A stretch of 34,637 nucleotides of DNA from an uncultured Blautia sp. (lineage in GTDB: Bacteria; Bacillota; Clostridia; Lachnospirales; Lachnospiraceae). The position numbers and the translations under genes are program-made. The stretch is from contig USPF01000022.1 in the NCBI GenBank assembly GCA_900556555.1, positions 1 to 34,637 on the forward strand, read 5' to 3'. This document shows, piece after piece, positions 30,943 to 34,637 of the stretch. Numbering within the stretch: the first letter of the stretch is position 1; every line of letters begins with the position of its first letter. The notes under the pieces are model-generated. The model saw only the letters and a list, made by a program, of their open reading frames with translations, was not told the DNA's origin and did not search any database.

Positions 30943-32349
30943 TTAATTATATACCACAACAGGTACACCTTTTTCTATGTTGTTAAAAATTTTCTCTGCC
31001 TGATCATATGGCGTGTTGATACAGCCATGAGAACCATTGTTCATATAAATAGAACCGCCAAAACTGCTTCTCCAGGTTGCATCATGAATTCCCGTATTGG
31101 CGTAAAACGGCATCCAGTATGTTACAGAAGAATTATAGCCTTCTCCTACTAAAGTGGCATCTCTTTCTTTGTACATAATAGCATAAACACCTGTATGAGT
31201 ATCCCAGCCTCTGTTATGGTTTCCGGTGACAATGTCTGTGGATACCAGAAGCTGCCCATCTTTAAAAAACCACATATGCTGTCTGGAAAGACTGATTTCT
31301 ACATAAGTATTTCCGATTTCATCCTTTTCTCTCCGGTAAGCACTGTATGTATATTCTGGTGTGATAGTCTGGGATTCCCCACTTTTGATGGCATCCAGAA
31401 TCTTGGTTGTGGTGTCATTAGGTGCGATAACCCATCCATAATCCCCGCCAGACACGGTAATGGTCTCTCCATAGGCCGTAGTAAACTGTCTGGATGATCC
31501 AAAAGTATCATACTCATGCTTTAATTCCTGGACATAGGCTTTTGCTTTTTCATGGCTCAGATCAAGGCTTCCATCTTCCCCAACTACCAGCCAGTCCTTC
31601 ATCACATCTTTATTCACCACTTCCTGCCTGTCCGCAAAATCAATAGTGACTGTAACATTCAGAAATTTGTTTCCCTCTTCTTGCTGTTTTGCCAGCTTTT
31701 CATCTGTACTTAAAACTTCAGGGCTCGTATAGCATCCTGCTTCCTCCAAACTGACCTCTGATGCACCTCTTTCAATGGCATCCAGCACAACAGATTTCAC
31801 CTTTTCTTTGTCCACTTCTGTCCCCATGGTTTCCGGAATGATTTCGTATCCATTCTCTGTCACTTCCAGATGTGCATTGACAGGCTTTACCATATTTTCA
31901 TCCTGAACCACTGCAAGCTGGTCCACTGCTGCTTTTACAGCCGCTTCATCATAGGTTGTAGTGGCTGACATGGTATAATCTTTTGCATGAATAAAAGAAA
32001 GGAACCACGTAAACGGATTCTGCTGTTTTTTCAATTCCTTAATCTTTCCGTCATCCACATACTGCATTCCAATCTTGGCCGCACTAATGGTCTCTGTCTT
32101 ATCTTCCCGTTCTTTAATTACCAGCTCATAGGAAGCAATCTGGCTTGCCATGTCTCTTTCTACTTCCTTCACTGTTTTTCCTGCACTGTCCAGCCCGTTA
32201 ATCTTAGAGCCTGAGAAAAAGTGTTTGGAAAAATAAACAACTCCTCCTGCATATGCCAAAACCAGTATGAGTACATATGCCATTAAAACTCCCAGAACAA
32301 TCTTTTTTGCCTTCTTGTACTTTCCCTTCTTAGATTTCTTTTTTGCCAT
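30943..32349 (-). CDS. L,D-transpeptidase with PG-binding domain (YkuD)
   Basis: A membrane-anchored enzyme that forms 3-3 peptidoglycan cross-links or attaches proteins. A basic N-terminus and a membrane helix (about 18-40) lead to two peptidoglycan-binding-like helical/beta regions (about 55-330). The C-terminal YkuD domain has GIHDATW and SHGCINTPYDQA with the catalytic Cys; HMWFFKDGQLLVSTDIVTGNH opens it. I chose ATG 32349 (MAKKKSK) because AAGGGG is 8 bases ahead; ATG 32355 is too close to it. First gene of the unit with ddl and murF. Such enzymes often sustain growth when D,D-transpeptidases are blocked, but that is not tested here. Confidence 0.92.
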   Translation of the reverse strand: MAKKKSKKGKYKKAKKIVLGVLMAYVLILVLAYAGGVVYFSKHFFSGSKINGLDSAGKTVKEVERDMASQIASYELVIKEREDKTETISAAKIGMQYVDDGKIKELKKQQNPFTWFLSFIHAKDYTMSATTTYDEAAVKAAVDQLAVVQDENMVKPVNAHLEVTENGYEIIPETMGTEVDKEKVKSVVLDAIERGASEVSLEEAGCYTSPEVLSTDEKLAKQQEEGNKFLNVTVTIDFADRQEVVNKDVMKDWLVVGEDGSLDLSHEKAKAYVQELKHEYDTFGSSRQFTTAYGETITVSGGDYGWVIAPNDTTTKILDAIKSGESQTITPEYTYSAYRREKDEIGNTYVEISLSRQHMWFFKDGQLLVSTDIVTGNHNRGWDTHTGVYAIMYKERDATLVGEGYNSSVTYWMPFYANTGIHDATWRSSFGGSIYMNNGSHGCINTPYDQAEKIFNNIEKGVPVVVYN

Positions 32350-32412
32350 ATACATTTCCCCTTATTACTGAAAACCTACAACTTCAAATTGTATCATATG
32401 CATTTCCTGAAA

Positions 32413-32442
32413 ATTATACCATACTTTTTTCCATATTACCAA
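32413..32442 (-). promoter_or_regulatory. Promoter of the L,D-transpeptidase-ddl-murF operon
   Basis: TTGGTA (32437-32442), 18 bases, then TATAAT (32413-32418) preceded by TGG (extended -10) on the minus strand. Confidence 0.7.
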
Positions 32443-32491
32443 GAATTAATAAAAAGTTCATAACCTGCCCCAGAAGATAGACAGATACGCC

Positions 32492-32526
32492 AAAAGGGCA
32501 CTGCGACTTGCTCACAACACCCTTTT
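32492..32526 (-). terminator. Terminator of the aminotransferase gene
   Basis: AAAAGGG and CCCTTTT (plus coordinates 32492-32498 and 32520-32526) close a ~15-pair stem with several G-T pairs and a GCAAG loop. The T-run is inside the stem, a common clostridial form; it may act in both directions. Confidence 0.75.
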
Positions 32527-32548
32527 CACCTTCTATATTTCTCTGTTT

Positions 32549-33835
32549 TTAGTTTTCTTCCAAAAGTTTATCAATGCTTACCAGCTTCACACTGAGCACA
32601 AAGATTTCTGTTGCTGCTTCTAATTCTTCTACCGTAGGAAAACTTGGTGCAATACGGATGTTCCTGTCCTGAGGGTCTTTTCCATATGGATAAGTAGCCC
32701 CTGCATCTGTCATTTTCACCCCTGCCTGGGCTGCCTTTGCTACGATTTTCTTAGCACAGCCTTCCAGGGCATCAAAAGAGATAAAATAACCTCCGTTTGG
32801 TTTTGTCCAGGTACCAATCTCCGCACCTTCCAGATCTCTGTCCAGAATCTTCTCTACCATCTCAAATTTTGGCCGGAGAATCTCCGCATGTTTCTTCATA
32901 TGCTTGTGCATACCCACGATTCCGCCGAAGAAACGCACATGACGAAGCTGATTAATCTTATCATGACCAATGGTCTGCACAGCCATATGTTTTCTGAATC
33001 CTTCCAGGTTTCTTGTGGAAGCTGCAACGGCTGCGATACCGGAGCCAGGGAAGCTGACCTTTGATGTAGAAACAAATTTGTATGCCAGGTCTGGATTTCC
33101 TGCCTTTTCACATTCATCCAGAATCTCCAGAAGGAAATCCTGTTTGTCATCATACAGATGATGGATGCAGTAAGCATTATCCCAGAAAATACGGAAATCT
33201 TCTGCCGCAGGTTTTAACCTTGCGAAACGCTTCACAGTTTCTGCTGAATAGGTGATTCCCTGAGGATTAGAATATTTCGGCACACACCAGATTCCTTTGA
33301 TTGCCGGGTCTGTGCTTACCAGTTCCTCTACCATATCCATATCCGGACCGGTAGGTGTCATAGGCACATTAATCATCTCAATCCCAAAATATTCTGTGAT
33401 ACGGAAATGTCTGTCATAACCCGGCACAGGACAGAGGAATTTCACCTTATCCAGCTTGCACCATGGTGTACTTCCGCATACACCGTGAGTCATAGAACGT
33501 GATACCGTATCAAACATAATGCTAAGACTGGAATTGCCAAAAATAACAATATTATCAGGAGTCACTTCCGTCATTTCCCCAAGCAGGCGTCTTGCTTCTG
33601 GAATACCGTCCATAACACCATAGTTACGGCAGTCCACTCCTGTCTCGCATTTTAATTTATCTGTGCTTTTTAATTCTTCCATCATATCCATGGCCAGTTC
33701 CAACTGTTTCTTAGATGGCTTGCCTCTGGACATATCCAGATTTAATCCTTTTGCTTTTACTTCTTCAAACTGCTGCTCTAACTCGGCTTTCATGGCCTGT
33801 AACTGTTCTTTGCTAAGTTCTCTGTACGGTGTCAT
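32549..33835 (-). CDS. PLP-dependent aminotransferase, aspartate-type
   Basis: The 428-residue fold-type I aminotransferase matches the PF12897 group, the aspartate aminotransferase subclass found in Actinobacteria, Firmicutes and others. Seen: DMSRGKPSKKQLELA (helical N-terminus), YGVMDGIPEARRLLGE, GNSSLSIMFD, the CVPKYSNPQGITYS segment and IFWDNAYCIHHL. The PLP lysine is in STSKVSFPGSG, and NIRIAPSFPT is near the end. It probably moves amino groups between aspartate or another amino acid and 2-oxoglutarate. CAGGAGG precedes the ATG. Single-gene unit with a strong promoter. Confidence 0.9.
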   Translation of the reverse strand: MTPYRELSKEQLQAMKAELEQQFEEVKAKGLNLDMSRGKPSKKQLELAMDMMEELKSTDKLKCETGVDCRNYGVMDGIPEARRLLGEMTEVTPDNIVIFGNSSLSIMFDTVSRSMTHGVCGSTPWCKLDKVKFLCPVPGYDRHFRITEYFGIEMINVPMTPTGPDMDMVEELVSTDPAIKGIWCVPKYSNPQGITYSAETVKRFARLKPAAEDFRIFWDNAYCIHHLYDDKQDFLLEILDECEKAGNPDLAYKFVSTSKVSFPGSGIAAVAASTRNLEGFRKHMAVQTIGHDKINQLRHVRFFGGIVGMHKHMKKHAEILRPKFEMVEKILDRDLEGAEIGTWTKPNGGYFISFDALEGCAKKIVAKAAQAGVKMTDAGATYPYGKDPQDRNIRIAPSFPTVEELEAATEIFVLSVKLVSIDKLLEEN

Positions 33836-33879
33836 GGCTTTCCTCCTGCTTATTTTTATGTTTTAACTCATTGAAACCT

Positions 33880-33909
33880 ATTGTATTCCAATATATGATT
33901 TTCTGTCAA
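33880..33909 (-). promoter_or_regulatory. Promoter of the aminotransferase gene
   Basis: TTGACA (33904-33909), 18 bases, TACAAT (33880-33885) on the minus strand, about 45 bases before the start codon. The 33910-34006 gap holds only a weak AT-rich hairpin. Confidence 0.75.
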
Positions 33910-34006
33910 GTATTTCCTGCATTTTTATTACCTTTTTCCTGATAAAAATTGAATTTTTCTTCTTATATGCAATATTCCCTCACCTTTCTTGCAATTTGAC
34001 TTTATT

Positions 34007-34637
34007 TTAAAGCTCTCTGGTTCTCAAAAATATCTTTTTGAACAGCAACAGCAGTTCATGCATGATAAGAGGCACTGCTGAAAGAGCAAGAAGCAGCTTC
34101 CAGTCCCCAAAGGAAAGCTTCACAGTTCCAAATAAACGGACAAAATATGGAACTCCTGTTACCATCATCTGTAGTCCAAGCCCCAGGCAAAAAGCCAGAA
34201 TCATAAAAGGATTTTCCAGATGATTCATGGAAAAGAAGGATTTATTCCTATCTCTCATACCTATGGCGTGAAAAAGCTGAGATACTCCCAATACGGTAAA
34301 TGCATATGTCTGACCGCCAAGGCGGAATGCATACAGGGTAATTCCTGCAATCAGCAATCCATAAAACACCGTAAAAAACCATCCTCCATTTGCAAACAGC
34401 CCTTCCTTGGGATTTCTCGGTTTTTCTCTCATTAAGGCTTCCGTATCATTCTTATCAACGCCAAGAGCCAGGGCAGGAAGGGAATCTGTAATCAGATTTA
34501 CCCACAGGATATGACTGGCTTTCAAAGGGGTAGGAAGCCCTAGTGCTACGGCAAAAAACATGGTAATAATCTCCCCGAAATTCGATGACAGCAGGAACAA
34601 AATAGATTTTTTTATATTCACATAAATACTTCTTCCT
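34007..34637 (-). CDS. Calcium-type P-type ATPase, C-terminal part
   Basis: The frame is open to the right edge, so only the last ~210 residues are present. It enters at GRSIYVNIKKSILFLLSSNFGEI, the start of helix M5 in P2-type ATPases, and continues through WVNLITDSLPALALGVD (M6, with the Asn/Asp that bind Ca2+). PRNPKEGLF and four more helices follow, to a basic tail. This matches the C-terminal cation-ATPase domain (PF00689) of bacterial calcium-translocating pumps. The phosphorylation site and nucleotide domains lie outside the window, so the ion is inferred from M6 only. Confidence 0.92.
   Translation of the reverse strand, partial: GRSIYVNIKKSILFLLSSNFGEIITMFFAVALGLPTPLKASHILWVNLITDSLPALALGVDKNDTEALMREKPRNPKEGLFANGGWFFTVFYGLLIAGITLYAFRLGGQTYAFTVLGVSQLFHAIGMRDRNKSFFSMNHLENPFMILAFCLGLGLQMMVTGVPYFVRLFGTVKLSFGDWKLLLALSAVPLIMHELLLLFKKIFLRTREL

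Overview
The window reads as chromosomal DNA of an endospore-forming, Gram-positive gut-type Clostridium relative, most likely a Lachnospiraceae member. This is inferred from the GerA/SpoIIR/SipL sporulation genes, the AT-leaning third codon positions, strong AGGAGG ribosome sites, TTGACA/TATAAT promoters and the gene families present; no species is claimed. Nearly all genes lie on the minus strand. The exceptions are a small membrane protein (10766-11221) and an acyltransferase (27674-28417). No tRNA, rRNA, CRISPR array, insertion sequence or riboswitch was seen.

Region 1-5920 is the most unusual part. In transcription order (right to left) it holds a zinc-ribbon PrsW-type intramembrane protease, a second zinc-ribbon single-pass protein, an ECF sigma factor fused through one membrane helix to a ~400-residue outside domain, and a lipoprotein with tandem beta-sandwich repeats. 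A separate anti-sigma gene is absent. I infer a membrane-tethered sigma factor that could be released by proteolysis; an ECF-like promoter sits before the protease gene.

Region 5985-14144 is mainly cell envelope: a MecA-like class B PBP whose promoter carries a TACA-N2-TGTA palindrome (the BlaI/MecI/CopY operator pattern), a ComEC-like metallo-beta-lactamase lipoprotein, a trigger-factor/FKBP-like lipoprotein with a palindrome at its start site, a small conserved membrane protein, and an operon of a duplicated PF06541 membrane protein, a Nudix hydrolase and a D,D-carboxypeptidase.

Region 14157-18673 has an Na/Pi cotransporter with a PhoU tail, a decayed sugar O-acetyltransferase, a His-rich-loop metal transporter, a DUF1934 protein and glutamate racemase (murI); the last three form an operon with the racemase first. 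Region 18689-24266 holds ispE-gntR followed by a germination/sporulation operon: gerAA, a gerAB-gerAC fusion with a shortened GerAC part, and spoIIR, whose ribosome site is caught in a hairpin with the end of the preceding gene.

Region 24269-28467 has an Rpn/PD-(D/E)XK nuclease, sipL (spore coat morphogenesis) with a PrcB-like lipoprotein gene ahead of it under a sigma-E-like promoter, and a divergent PlsC acyltransferase. Region 28480-34637 has an L,D-transpeptidase, ddl and murF operon, an aspartate-type aminotransferase and the C-terminal part of a calcium-type P-ATPase cut by the window edge.
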